Positions 9,190 to 18,039 of a stretch of DNA of 64,000 nt are shown here, in pieces. The notes beneath the pieces were generated by a model. The model ran no database searches and was not told the origin of the DNA. It saw only the letters and a list, made by a program, of their open reading frames with translations. Every line of letters begins with the position of its first letter. Position 1 is the stretch's first letter. The stretch is from NCBI RefSeq assembly GCF_964026585.1, contig NZ_OZ032160.1, positions 558,001 to 622,000 of the forward strand, in the 5' to 3' direction. The position numbers were made by a program, and so were the translations under genes. The DNA comes from Candidatus Endowatersipora endosymbiont of Watersipora subatra. GTDB lineage: Bacteria > Pseudomonadota > Alphaproteobacteria > Rhizobiales > Rhizobiaceae.

Positions 9190-9891
9190 CTATCCACCTA
9201 AAAAAGATTCTCGAACTTCTTGATTGGCCAGAAGTGCTTCACCAGTACCTGAAAATCGATTCTGACCCTGAACAAGAACATAACCTCGATCTGCGATATT
9301 GAGTGCCTGTCGAGCATTTTGCTCAACCATCAAAATGGCAACGCCTGTACGACTAATTTGAAGAATACGACTAAATAATTCATCCATGACAATAGGGGAA
9401 ACACCAGCTGTCGGCTCATCAAGCATAAGAACAGATGGTTTGATCATCAAAGCACGACCCACAGCGACCTGTTGTCGCTGTCCACCAGATAATTCCCCTG
9501 CAAATTGGAGCCTTTTCTCACATAAGACAGGGAATAAATCATAGATCGTTTTTAAAGTTGAAGAAAAATCATCTTCCCGTAAGAAAGCACCCATCTCAAG
9601 GTTTTCTTCAACTGTCAATCCAGTAAAAACATTATCTGTTTGGGGAACGAAAGCAATGCCGGCAGCAATTCTGTCCTGAGTACTGAGAGAAGTAATATTC
9701 TTACCATCGAGAAGAATCATCCCTTCTCGTATGGATAGCATGCCTAACATGGCCTTCATAGCGGTTGATTTACCAGCACCATTAGGTCCTACAATGACGG
9801 CAACCTCTCCAAGATCAACACCAATACTACACCCCTTAAGAACATCAGAGCCCCCATATCCGCCGACAAGATCTACTCCCTGTATATACAT
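9190..9891 (-). CDS. livF: branched-chain amino-acid ABC transporter ATPase LivF
   Basis: Cytoplasmic ATPase of the Liv importer. From ATG 9891 it has 233 residues, the usual LivF length: Walker A GPNGAGKS at 35-42, signature LSGGQ at 134-138, Walker B LMLDEP at 155-160 and the H-loop replaced by MVEQN, as is usual in LivF. The open frame extends to 9954 but that would overlap livG by 53 nt and add an untypical basic leader; ATG 9891 lies 10 nt after the livG stop. Confidence 0.94.
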   Translation of the reverse strand: MYIQGVDLVGGYGGSDVLKGCSIGVDLGEVAVIVGPNGAGKSTAMKAMLGMLSIREGMILLDGKNITSLSTQDRIAAGIAFVPQTDNVFTGLTVEENLEMGAFLREDDFSSTLKTIYDLFPVLCEKRLQFAGELSGGQRQQVAVGRALMIKPSVLMLDEPTAGVSPIVMDELFSRILQISRTGVAILMVEQNARQALNIADRGYVLVQGQNRFSGTGEALLANQEVRESFLGG

Positions 9892-9901
9892 CAAGCGACT
9901 T

Positions 9902-10678
9902 CTACTCTGTTTTTTTCTTTTGAGGCCCTTTCCCAAGATAGGCCTCGATAACATCTTCGTTTTTGGTCATGTCTCGCGCTGAACCTTGTGCTAAAACAGC
10001 ACCATCAGCCATTACGATTACAGGATTACAAAGGCGACTAATAAAGTCCATATCATGCTCAATCATACAGAATGTGTAACCGTATTCCTGGTTGAGTCTC
10101 ATAATCAAATCACCAATCTTAGCGAGTAAAGTACGATTTACACCTGCGCCTATTTCGTCCAATAGAACAATTTTAGCCTTGACCATCATGGTTCGTCCAA
10201 GCTCAAGCAACTTCTTTTGACCTCCAGACAAATTGCCCGCTTTTTCATTAACGAGATGATCGAGGTTGAGAAAATTTATAACATCACGCGCACGCGCTTC
10301 GATTTCTTGTTCCTGTACTCTCACCTGACTCCTACGAAACCAGGTATTAACTAGTGTCTCACCTAGCTGACCAGATGGTACCATCATCAGGTTCTCAAGG
10401 AGAGTCAACGTAGAAAATTCATGAGCGACTTGGAATGTCCTCAGAAGGCCTTTGGCAAACAGTTTGTAAGGAGGAAGGCCTGTAATATCTTCACCTTGAA
10501 GATAGATATAACCACTTGTTGGAAGACAATGCCCTGCTACAATATTAAAGAGTGTTGTCTTGCCTGCACCATTAGGCCCTATAAGGGCAGTGATTGACCC
10601 CTTCTCAATCTCCATCGATGCATTATTAACAGCAAAGATACCTCCAAACTGTTTAGTAACAGATTCAATGCGGATCAT
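9902..10678 (-). CDS. livG: branched-chain amino-acid ABC transporter ATPase LivG
   Basis: Second ATPase of the Liv importer, 258 residues. Walker A GPNGAGKT (34-41), signature LSGGQ (150-154), Walker B VLLDE ending at E175 and H-loop EHDMDF are all present. After the catalytic glutamate the usual proline is isoleucine (DEIGAG). It is first in the minus-strand operon livG-F-H-M-K. There is little ribosome-binding sequence before ATG 10678; a weak promoter-like pair upstream (TTGTCA at 10719-10724, CATTAG at 10695-10700, 18-base spacer) would give a very short leader. Confidence 0.94.
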   Translation of the reverse strand: MIRIESVTKQFGGIFAVNNASMEIEKGSITALIGPNGAGKTTLFNIVAGHCLPTSGYIYLQGEDITGLPPYKLFAKGLLRTFQVAHEFSTLTLLENLMMVPSGQLGETLVNTWFRRSQVRVQEQEIEARARDVINFLNLDHLVNEKAGNLSGGQKKLLELGRTMMVKAKIVLLDEIGAGVNRTLLAKIGDLIMRLNQEYGYTFCMIEHDMDFISRLCNPVIVMADGAVLAQGSARDMTKNEDVIEAYLGKGPQKKKTE

Positions 10679-11041
10679 TATTTACACTTTAAGTCTAATG
10701 TCCAATCGTATACGTACGTGACAATCATTCTTCCAACTTTATCTTATAATTAAGCCAATATCTTATTAAACTAATAAACTCAACTGTTGGTTAACACATT
10801 CATTTATTTTCACCACTGAACGATTATGCATTCTGAACAACTCCATCTTCGCTTCATAGTAGAAAAATATTCTTTATAAATCAGAATGTGAAATGAATGC
10901 AAGATTCTTTAAAAACCAATTTCTGAATCCTATATGGTCATAAGCTCTTCGTTTCTGCGTTGAGAATTTTGGTGCTTGCAATCAACTTCTTAAGGATTTA
11001 GATCGATCCTTAGTTTGATCTGTTAGCAATGGTAGACTAGC
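10679..11041. other. intergenic region between livG and tRNA-Arg
   Basis: An AT-rich 363-nt gap carrying divergent start signals. On the minus strand a weak promoter candidate for livG lies at 10695-10724. On the plus strand TTGCAA (10976-10981), 17 bases and then TAGATC is a weak promoter candidate for the tRNA. I see no open frame with a ribosome-binding site and no recognisable RNA gene apart from the tRNA that follows. Confidence 0.5.
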
Positions 11042-11118
11042 GCACCCGTAGCTCAGCTGGATAGAGTACTTGACTACGAATCAAGAGGTCGGGAGTTCGA
11101 ATCTTCCCGGGTGCGCCA
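11042..11118 (+). tRNA. tRNA-Arg (anticodon ACG)
   Basis: A 77-nt cloverleaf: acceptor stem GCACCCG with CGGGTGC, D arm, anticodon stem CTTGA/TCAAG with loop CTACGAA (anticodon ACG at 11076-11078), T arm ending GTTCGAATC, discriminator G and encoded CCA at 11116-11118. All stems pair. It reads CGN arginine codons; by general knowledge the A34 is deaminated to inosine by TadA. Confidence 0.97.
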
Positions 11119-11137
11119 TTGTAGATGATTGTAGATG
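11118..11137. repeat. 10-bp tandem repeat at the tRNA-Arg 3' end
   Basis: ATTGTAGATG is duplicated exactly in tandem (11118-11127, 11128-11137), starting on the last base of the tRNA CCA. No integrase or element-like gene adjoins it, so an attachment site is not supported. Confidence 0.7.
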
Positions 11138-11165
11138 AAATAGACCGATCAAGTCAGTGAAGACG

Positions 11166-11197
11166 TTTTCCGAATTTCAAAATCCTCGGAAAGTTTT
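11166..11197 (+). terminator. candidate terminator after tRNA-Arg
   Basis: TTTTCCGA (11166-11173) pairs with TCGGAAAG (11186-11193) across a 12-base loop, and TTTTCT follows. Stem plus T-run fits a modest intrinsic terminator for the tRNA transcript. It may also serve the convergent sitD transcript, because the stem has complementary A/T runs on both sides. Confidence 0.4.
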
Positions 11198-11288
11198 CTA
11201 TAAATTTTCAATGTTCTCCTTGAAACGCTTTGGCTTTTCTTTGTAGGGAGAAGGTTGATGGGATTCCTCAACGCTGAAGGAGGCTATA

Positions 11289-12104
11289 TCACTGGAATAT
11301 ACGTATTCTATTTTTAGCAAATACGGTGATAAAGATCATGATCATAATGAGTACAATGGTTGGGGCAGGTGCACTGTCCAGAAAAAAGCTCAGATAAACT
11401 CCAGAAAAAGAGGAAAAGATGGCAACAAGTGTAGCAACGACTAACATAGTGCTAAAACGCTGTGTTATCAATAAGGCTATGGTACCTGGTGTCACTAATA
11501 AGGCCATTACAAGAATAATCCCCACTGCTTTTAAGGCTGATATAATACTCAATGCAATCATTGATAACAGTCCATAGCGAATTAATCTCACTGGAAGACC
11601 GACAATTCTTGCTTGTATAGAGTCAAATGAATCTAGAAGCAAGTCACGCCATTTTAGTGCAATAACGACTGTAACTCCGATGGCAACTATAGTGCTTAAC
11701 ATAATATCATCTACACTAATGCCTAGGATATTGCCAAACAGAATGTGATCTAGATGTACACCGGGTCGAATTTTCGCATAAAGAACGATACCTAATCCGA
11801 ACATACCAGAGAATATTACACCCATTATTGTATCCTGTTTTATTCTACAGTTCTCTTTTAAAAATTCTGTAACCAATGTGCAGATCATACCAGAGAGAAA
11901 AGCACCAATAATGAGATGTATTTTGAAAAAATAGGCGATCGCTATACCTGGTAAAGTAGCGTGAGCGATCGCATCACCCATCAGGGACCATCTCCGAAGA
12001 ATCATGTAACAAGATAAAAGTGCTGTTGGGATAGAAATGACTAACGAGATAATCAACGCATTGATTATGAAAGAAAACTGAAAAGGAAGTAATAATTCTT
12101 CCAC
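11289..12104 (-). CDS. sitD: manganese/iron ABC transporter permease SitD
   Basis: Membrane subunit of a metal importer of the ABC-3 family (SitD/MntD/ZnuB-like). The 271-residue protein is mostly hydrophobic helices, with the family motif MGDAIAHATLPGIAIAYFF near residues 42-60 and a C-terminal cluster of helices. The start is GTG 12104, 30 nt after the neighbouring permease; no clear ribosome-binding site is seen, which makes the exact start less sure. The assignment to Mn/Fe rather than Zn rests on the four-gene SBP-ATPase-permease-permease order and the SitA-like binding protein. Confidence 0.88.
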   Translation of the reverse strand: MEELLLPFQFSFIINALIISLVISIPTALLSCYMILRRWSLMGDAIAHATLPGIAIAYFFKIHLIIGAFLSGMICTLVTEFLKENCRIKQDTIMGVIFSGMFGLGIVLYAKIRPGVHLDHILFGNILGISVDDIMLSTIVAIGVTVVIALKWRDLLLDSFDSIQARIVGLPVRLIRYGLLSMIALSIISALKAVGIILVMALLVTPGTIALLITQRFSTMLVVATLVAIFSSFSGVYLSFFLDSAPAPTIVLIMIMIFITVFAKNRIRIFQ

Positions 12105-12134
12105 GCTATTATACTTTCGAATTTAACACTTTAT

Positions 12135-12974
12135 CTAAACATCTCTTATCTTAGACTTTAAAAATCCCTGTTTTGGAGATAAAAAAAAGGTTGTGAGAAA
12201 CAGTAACGTTTGTAAACAAACAATCACCCCCCCTGTTGCACCATCAAGATAATAACTTAGATAAGTGCCAAAAGAGCTTGTTAAGACACCAATCAATATA
12301 CTGAGGATCAAAAGGCTAGGAAATCTATTAGTCAACAGATAAGCAGTAGCTCCAGGTGTCACAACCATAGCAACCACGAGGACGGCCCCGACTGTCTGAA
12401 GAGCGGCAACTGTAGAGGCAGATAATAAGACGAAAAATAAAGCCTTAAGGAAATTAGGATTCAAATTGATCGAAGAAGCATGAGCTTCATCAAATATTAC
12501 AACCATAAAGTCTTTCCATTTTATGGTTAAGATGGTAAGAGAAATAATAGAAATAATAACTAGCTGCCAAGTATCTTCCGGTGTAATGGCCAAAATATTT
12601 CCGAGCGTAATTGTCTGTATATTGACTGATGTTGGCGACAGAGAGATCATAAAGAGACCTAATCCGAAAAAGAACGTGAAGATTAATCCAATGATGGTGT
12701 CTTCTTTTAGATCCGAACGTAGATTCAAAAACAATATCGCACTGGCCGCAAGTCCGCCTGATAAGAAAGCACCCAAAGCAAAAGGAAGGCCTAGCATATA
12801 AGCTCCGGCGACACCTGGTACGATCGAATGACTCAGAGCATCCCCAATCAGAGACCAGCCTTTTAGCATTAAGTAAGCTGATAGGAAGGCACAGACTGCG
12901 CCAACCAAGGAACTGACCAACATTGCATTAACCATATAAGAATAGCCGAAAGGTTGTAAAAGAAGATCAATCAT
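12135..12974 (-). CDS. sitC: manganese/iron ABC transporter permease SitC
   Basis: First of the two ABC-3 family permeases of the Sit importer. From ATG 12974 (MIDLLLQPFGYSYM) it has 279 residues, with the family motif SLIGDALSHSIVPGVAGAYM. The open frame reaches 13034 but that would overlap the ATPase by 68 nt; ATG 12974 overlaps the ATPase stop by only 8 nt and matches the family N-terminus. Paralogous to the downstream permease, and the two probably pair in the complex. Confidence 0.9.
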   Translation of the reverse strand: MIDLLLQPFGYSYMVNAMLVSSLVGAVCAFLSAYLMLKGWSLIGDALSHSIVPGVAGAYMLGLPFALGAFLSGGLAASAILFLNLRSDLKEDTIIGLIFTFFFGLGLFMISLSPTSVNIQTITLGNILAITPEDTWQLVIISIISLTILTIKWKDFMVVIFDEAHASSINLNPNFLKALFFVLLSASTVAALQTVGAVLVVAMVVTPGATAYLLTNRFPSLLILSILIGVLTSSFGTYLSYYLDGATGGVIVCLQTLLFLTTFFLSPKQGFLKSKIRDV

Positions 12975-13848
12975 ACTTTTTTTCTGTCTTCCTCTTGGTT
13001 TGAGTATCATAAACAACAAAAGGACGTTCACCATCGCTAATCACAGTCAGTTGTCGAGAATCCTCATCTTTATGTAGATCCGTTCCGCTCAAAACAAAAC
13101 GACGCAAAAGACCTCCAAAAGTATTTTCCAAATTTTCTTGTGTAAAGACATTTGATGTGGGCCCATAATCTAATATTGTACCTTTAATTAATACGGTTTG
13201 ATCACAAAATTCAGGAACATTTCCCAAATTATGAGTTGCAATGAGAACAAGAGCCCCTTCTTCTCGCAATTCGCAGAGCAATTCGATAATGGATCTTTCT
13301 GTTTTAACATCAATGCCTGTAAAGGGTTCATCGAGTAATATCCCTTGACTTTTTTGAGCTAGAGCCCGAGCCAGAAAGACTCTCTTTTTCTGGCCACCTG
13401 ACAATTCTCCAATCTGACGATGGCGAAAATGTGTCATATCTACACGCTTTAAAGCATCACTGACAGCTTTCTCATCTTCCGCTCTGGTTAAGCGCATGAA
13501 ATTCATGTGTCCATAACGTCCCATCATGACAGCATCCTCAACTAGAACTGGAAAACTCCAATCAATCTCCTCTGTCTGAGGAACATAGGCAATGGCTTGA
13601 CAGCGAAGAGAACTCTTGACATCTTTACCAAAAATTGTAATTTGACCGCAGCTTATTGGAATGAATCCCATTATCGCTTTAAATAAGGTGGATTTTCCTG
13701 AACCATTGATACCGACAAGTGCTGCAATACTGCTTGTCGGAATATAAAAGCTAGCATCATGAAGGGCCGTATATCCATTACGGTAGGTAACGGTCAAATT
13801 ATAGACATAAAGTCCTTGATTACCCTTGTTAGGTTCTTTTTTTTTCAC
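12967..13848 (-). CDS. sitB: manganese/iron ABC transporter ATPase SitB
   Basis: Energises the Sit metal importer. The 293-residue protein has Walker A GINGSGKS at 46-53, signature LSGGQKKRVFLARAL, Walker B ILLDEP and H-loop IATHNLGNV. The Q-loop segment YVPQTEEIDWSFPV is typical of MntB/SitB-type ATPases. The start is GTG at 13848, overlapping the sitA stop by 4 nt (GTGA). After the nucleotide-binding domain there is a 40-50 residue hydrophilic tail, longer than in many relatives. Confidence 0.92.
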   Translation of the reverse strand: MKKKEPNKGNQGLYVYNLTVTYRNGYTALHDASFYIPTSSIAALVGINGSGKSTLFKAIMGFIPISCGQITIFGKDVKSSLRCQAIAYVPQTEEIDWSFPVLVEDAVMMGRYGHMNFMRLTRAEDEKAVSDALKRVDMTHFRHRQIGELSGGQKKRVFLARALAQKSQGILLDEPFTGIDVKTERSIIELLCELREEGALVLIATHNLGNVPEFCDQTVLIKGTILDYGPTSNVFTQENLENTFGGLLRRFVLSGTDLHKDEDSRQLTVISDGERPFVVYDTQTKRKTEKKYD

Positions 13849-14726
13849 CGTTTTTCTAGACCTTCGGCTATAGTCGTTGCAGTGACACGTAACATATCTA
13901 GATAGGTTGGAACAGGTCCATTATTTTCACTGAGCGAGTCCACATAAAGCACACCACCATAACGAGCACCTGACTCTCGTGCAATCTGCTTAGCAGGCCT
14001 ATCGGATACAGTACTTTCTGAAAAAATAACAGGAATATTGTGAATTCTAACTGTGTCAATAACTTTACGTACCTGCTGGGGAGTGCACTGCTGATCTGAA
14101 TTAATCGACCATAAAAAAAGCTCTTGCATATCAAAGTCACGAACAAGATAGCTAAATGCACCTTCGCTAGTCACTAGCCAGCGTTGACTCTTTGGGATTG
14201 CCTCTATCCGAGCCTTTAATGGAGCGATTGCGGCTTTGAGCTCTTTTTTGTAATTTTCTGCATTAGTCTTATAGATTTTTGCATTTTGGCGATCATGCAA
14301 CATAAAGCTATCGCGAATGTTATTGACGTAAACCATAGCAGAATCTAAAGACATCCATACATGAGGATTCGGTTTTCCAGCAGAAGGGCCTTCTTCAATA
14401 CTTAGGGGGTTAATTCCATCGCTGAGCGTTATGATAGGAACATCTTTAAGCTGGTAGAAAAACTTTTCGAACCATAGCTCTAAATTAAGTCCGTTTTGAA
14501 GGATAAGGTCTGCGTCTCGTGCCTTTAACATATCGCGTGGGGTTGGTTGATAACCATGAATCTTAGCACCTGGCTTTATAATTGATTCGATAAGAGCAGC
14601 ATCACCAGCAACATTACGGGCAATATCTGCGATGACGGTAAAAACAGTCACAACTTTAAAATCATCATTTGCCAATGCTTTACTTTGAAAGATAATAACA
14701 AATGCTACAATCACCACAAATCTCAT
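13845..14726 (-). CDS. sitA: manganese/iron ABC transporter substrate-binding protein SitA
   Basis: Periplasmic cluster A-I (ZnuA/SitA) binding protein that captures Mn(II) or Fe(II). The 293-residue protein has an N-terminal signal peptide ending near SKALA. Likely metal ligands are the histidine in KIHGYQPTPRD, the histidine in NPHVWMSL, the glutamate in VTSEGAF and a C-terminal aspartate (YVDSLS). It lacks the His-rich loop of zinc-specific ZnuA, which favours Mn/Fe. It heads the sitABCD operon. The nearest strong ribosome-binding site (GGAGGAAAA) lies about 24 nt before the ATG with no start between, which is oddly far. Confidence 0.91.
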   Translation of the reverse strand: MRFVVIVAFVIIFQSKALANDDFKVVTVFTVIADIARNVAGDAALIESIIKPGAKIHGYQPTPRDMLKARDADLILQNGLNLELWFEKFFYQLKDVPIITLSDGINPLSIEEGPSAGKPNPHVWMSLDSAMVYVNNIRDSFMLHDRQNAKIYKTNAENYKKELKAAIAPLKARIEAIPKSQRWLVTSEGAFSYLVRDFDMQELFLWSINSDQQCTPQQVRKVIDTVRIHNIPVIFSESTVSDRPAKQIARESGARYGGVLYVDSLSENNGPVPTYLDMLRVTATTIAEGLEKR

Positions 14727-15153
14727 TACAGACTTAAAAGATATTACTTTTCCTCCATGTTAACTCACTATCTTATCTTAACAATGGTTTCGCAATATGT
14801 GAGCAATTAGAAAGTGTCAATGGCTATTCCGAGGGGTTAGAAACTTTCTCATTTAGCTAGGTGATGAATAATTTTGGGGTAGAAATTCTGGATCATTAGG
14901 CAGGAGATGCTAAGATACTAGGTACTCTTTTTACGAGTCGTTTAAGATGGATCTTAAAAGTTAACAACTGAGGAGGTCTTCATATTTTAAGGATAAGCTT
15001 AATCCGATAAAGGGATATGAACTGAGTAAAGTTAAATCTTAATGTCATTCTAACCGAATGTGTTAGCACTCTATAACTTTTTTGACTGACCTCTTGCAAT
15101 TTAATTTTAATTATTATCATATCTATCGCTGATAGCGCTATTTAGGAATTATT
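14727..15153. other. 427-nt divergent intergenic region, sitA / ialB
   Basis: Holds the start regions of sitA (minus) and the IalB-family gene (plus). I looked for a Fur/Mur-type 19-bp repeat and found none that is convincing. An inverted repeat CGCTGATAGCG followed by the palindrome ATAGCGCTAT lies about 10-25 nt before the ialB start. A full AGGAGG occurs near 14971 but no start codon follows it with an open frame. No RNA gene recognised. Confidence 0.4.
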
Positions 15154-15681
15154 ATGATCAAGGATAAGACTAACAAATTAATTACCTTATTAGTACAAAG
15201 CTTAGTCTTGGTTTCATTAACGACACTTCATTCTTTTGCACAAAGGCCTGAAAAAATTAGTAACCATGATGACTGGAGTATTTATACTTATACAGATGAC
15301 CGTTTTGGTAAAATTTGTTATATTCTATCCGTTCCTAAAACAAAGAAACCTATTGATCGTGATCATGGAGATGTCTTCTTTCTTGTGAGTCAAAAGCTTG
15401 ATGGATCTTCCGGGTTTGAACCACAGCTTGAGGTTGGATATCCGCTAAAATTAGGTTATCCAGTGGTCATAACAATAGGAAAGAAATCTTTTGATATGTT
15501 CACAAAAGATAATAGCGCTTGGCTAAAAAATATCAGTGAGGAAGGTGAATTGTTAGATGCTATGCGTGCTGGAAAAATTATGAAGGTAGAAGCTCAATCC
15601 ATTCGAGGGACACAAACAACCTATACGTATTCACTATCAGGTATTACCCTTGCTTTGGAAGAAATAATCAGCTGCAATTAA
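15154..15681 (+). CDS. IalB-family (invasion-associated locus B) secreted protein
   Basis: A 175-residue protein with a signal peptide (hydrophobic residues about 9-28, cut near HSFA) followed by one IalB domain. Family marks: NHDDWSIYTY at the mature start, a cysteine in GKICYILSVP, LGYPVVITIGKKSFDMF, DAMRAGKIMKVEAQSIRGT, TYSLSGITLALEEI and a C-terminal cysteine likely to pair with the first. IalB of Bartonella affects erythrocyte invasion, but the family is widespread in alphaproteobacteria and its general role is unknown. ATG 15154 has AGGA upstream. It is separated from argG by 67 nt. Confidence 0.87.
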   Translation: MIKDKTNKLITLLVQSLVLVSLTTLHSFAQRPEKISNHDDWSIYTYTDDRFGKICYILSVPKTKKPIDRDHGDVFFLVSQKLDGSSGFEPQLEVGYPLKLGYPVVITIGKKSFDMFTKDNSAWLKNISEEGELLDAMRAGKIMKVEAQSIRGTQTTYTYSLSGITLALEEIISCN

Positions 15682-15748
15682 TGTACGCATCGAGACAAGG
15701 TATCTCCTCTATTGGTAGAAATCATAATATCATCTGGATAATTGATCA

Positions 15749-16987
15749 ATGCCCAAAACTAACAAAGAAGATATACGAAAAATTGTTCTGGCCTATTCTG
15801 GTGGTCTTGATACATCAATCATGCTCAAATGGCTTAAAAACCAGTATGACGCAGAAGTTGTTACATTCACTGCCAATCTTGGTCAGGATGATGAACTTGT
15901 TCATATACACTGCAAAGCTGAAGAAATGGGAGTTCAGGAAATCTTCATCGAAGATTTGCGTGAAGAGTTTCTTACGGATTTTGTCTATCCGATGTTTCGT
16001 GCCAATGCTACCTATGAAGGGGAATATCTTCTCGGAACGTCTATTGCTCGTCCTTTGATTTCAAAACGTCTTGTCGAGATTGCCCATGAAACAGGTGCTG
16101 ATGCTATCGCTCATGGTGCTACAGGAAAAGGCAACGATCAGGTACGGTTTGAACTCTCTGCCTATGCACTTAACCCTGATATAAAAATCATAGCACCGTG
16201 GCGGGAATGGTCATTTAGATCGCGAACTGATTTGATCACTTTTGCGCGTAATCATCAAATCCATGTAGCTAAGGACAAACAGGGAGAGGCGCCTTTTTCA
16301 GTTGATACAAATTTGCTTCATTCTTCTTCTGAAGGTAAGTTGTTAGAAGACCCCGCCATTGAGTCTCTTGACTACGTATATATGCGTACAATTGATCCTC
16401 AGTCTGCTCCGGATAAAACAACAAGTATTAGAATTGGTTTTGAGAATGGTAATCCTGTCTCCCTCGACGGAAAGTATCTGTCAGCAACAGATTTTTTTTC
16501 CCAATTGAACCAGCTAGGTCATGATAACGGTATTGGACGTTTAGATTTAGTAGAAAATCGGTTTACTGGCATAAAATCCCGTGGAATCTACGAAACTCCT
16601 GGAGGTACGATTCTTTTGAAAGCGCATCGTGCGATAGAATCTATTACGCTCGACTGCGGTGAAGCCCATCTGAAAGATGAACTGATGCCACGCTATGCAG
16701 AATTAATCTATAATGGATTTTGGTTTTCACCAGAACGTGAAATGCTTCAGTCTGCTATTGATCATAGCCAACGTTATGTTGAAGGGGAGGTGTTTCTTAA
16801 GCTTTATAAAGGCAATGTCATGATTACAGGTCGGAAAAGTAAACATTCACTTTATTCCAAAGAGCTTGTGACCTTTGAAGATGATTCAGGAGCTTATAAT
16901 CAAGAGGATGCACAAGGATTTATCCATCTTAACGCTTTAAGGCTACGAACACTAGCATATAGAAACGAACGCTCACGGAACCAATAA
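15749..16987 (+). CDS. argG: argininosuccinate synthase
   Basis: Condenses citrulline and aspartate with ATP to argininosuccinate, the penultimate step of arginine synthesis. The 412-residue protein has the N-type ATP-pyrophosphatase loop AYSGGLDTS at 15-23, [13 protein letters not shown] for citrulline/aspartate binding and the C-terminal [12 protein letters not shown]; length is normal for the family. ATG 15749 fits the family N-terminus; there is only a weak ribosome-binding site. About 190 nt without an evident gene follow before dapF. Confidence 0.97.
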   Translation: MPKTNKEDIRKIVLAYSGGLDTSIMLKWLKNQYDAEVVTFTANLGQDDELVHIHCKAEEMGVQEIFIEDLREEFLTDFVYPMFRANATYEGEYLLGTSIARPLISKRLVEIAHETGADAIAHGATGKGNDQVRFELSAYALNPDIKIIAPWREWSFRSRTDLITFARNHQIHVAKDKQGEAPFSVDTNLLHSSSEGKLLEDPAIESLDYVYMRTIDPQSAPDKTTSIRIGFENGNPVSLDGKYLSATDFFSQLNQLGHDNGIGRLDLVENRFTGIKSRGIYETPGGTILLKAHRAIESITLDCGEAHLKDELMPRYAELIYNGFWFSPEREMLQSAIDHSQRYVEGEVFLKLYKGNVMITGRKSKHSLYSKELVTFEDDSGAYNQEDAQGFIHLNALRLRTLAYRNERSRNQ

Positions 16988-17178
16988 AATTATTGGATAA
17001 TGATCCTCAACTATTAATGACCCTTCGTTCGTTACACGAGATAGTAATGACTCTATTCTTATCTTATTAAAAACTTCAATATGTGAGGAAAGAAAATAGC
17101 ACTTAGCTCTCTTCTAGTATAAATTTAGACGTTTGCAGCTATTTCTGCCATATGGTGTCTTACGAGTACTATACAATT

Positions 17179-18039
17179 ATGGTTCCTTTTTATAAAATGA
17201 ATGGTCTGGGTAATAAGATTCTTGTTGTCGATATGTTGGAAACATCTACTTATATGACACCTCAATTAGTCTTAAAAATGGCTCAGAATCAAATTATTCG
17301 TTTCGATCAGATGATGGTTGTTCATAAAACCGAAAACCCTCATTGTGATGCCAAGATCATAATTTTTAATGCTAATGGTTCAAAAGCAGATACTTGTGGC
17401 AATGGAATACGTTGTGTTGTTCGCTGGTTACATGAGAAAACAGGTGATGTTCACTTTTCTTTTGAAATTAAGGGGAGATTCATAGATGCCAATATACGTG
17501 ACGACAAACTGATTAGCGTCAATATGGGGAAGGCCCGGACTCAGTGGAATGAGATTCCGTTAGTTAAACCATTTACTGATACGCGTTTTATTAAAGTAAA
17601 GGTGGGTCCTGTTAATAAAGAGATTTTATGCACTCTGTCCGTGGTGAATATCGGTAATCCTCATGCTATTTTTTGGATTAAGAAAGATCTTTTTAGCTTT
17701 GAACTAAAAAAACTTGGGCCTTTACTAGAACATCATAGTGTCTTTCCTGAAGGTGCTAATATTTCTGCTGCAAAGGTTATTGATGAGAGCGAAGTGATGA
17801 TTAGGACTTGGGAGAGAGGTGTTGGTCTAACTCTTGCCTGCGGGTCAGCAGCCTGTGCAGCGGCCGTTTGTGCTGCACGAATCGGCCTTACTGGGCGAAA
17901 AGTGTTGGTAAATGTAACAGGTGGCCATTTAGAAATCGATTGGAAAGAAAACAATTATGTTGTCATGACAGGTCCCTCTGAATATGAATTTTCCGGTCAA
18001 TTTGATCCAATCACAGGTGAATGGGAACGGTTTTTTTGA
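17179..18039 (+). CDS. dapF: diaminopimelate epimerase
   Basis: Interconverts LL- and meso-diaminopimelate for lysine and peptidoglycan synthesis. From ATG 17179 (MVPFYKMNGLGNK) it has 286 residues. The two catalytic cysteines are C73 in ADTCGNGIRC and C221 in LACGSAACAA. An in-frame ATG at 17152 would add nine untypical residues; neither start has a good ribosome-binding site. It overlaps the following mtaB by one base (TGATG), and the dapF-mtaB-ftsY order is conserved in alphaproteobacteria. Confidence 0.95.
   Translation: MVPFYKMNGLGNKILVVDMLETSTYMTPQLVLKMAQNQIIRFDQMMVVHKTENPHCDAKIIIFNANGSKADTCGNGIRCVVRWLHEKTGDVHFSFEIKGRFIDANIRDDKLISVNMGKARTQWNEIPLVKPFTDTRFIKVKVGPVNKEILCTLSVVNIGNPHAIFWIKKDLFSFELKKLGPLLEHHSVFPEGANISAAKVIDESEVMIRTWERGVGLTLACGSAACAAAVCAARIGLTGRKVLVNVTGGHLEIDWKENNYVVMTGPSEYEFSGQFDPITGEWERFF

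Noticed and set aside
10155..10178. LivG Walker B variant DEIGAG instead of DEPxAG
   Set aside because: The catalytic glutamate is kept and similar variants occur in LivG-like ATPases, so it is not treated as a finding.
10679..11041. A hidden gene between livG and the tRNA
   Set aside because: No frame with a start and ribosome-binding site longer than a few codons is present.
15154..15681. IalB homologue as evidence for pathogenicity
   Set aside because: The family is common in non-pathogenic alphaproteobacteria; it does not show host invasion by itself.
15681..16058. 125-codon frame overlapping the argG start
   Set aside because: It is an alternative frame over argG; the argG frame carries the complete enzyme motifs.
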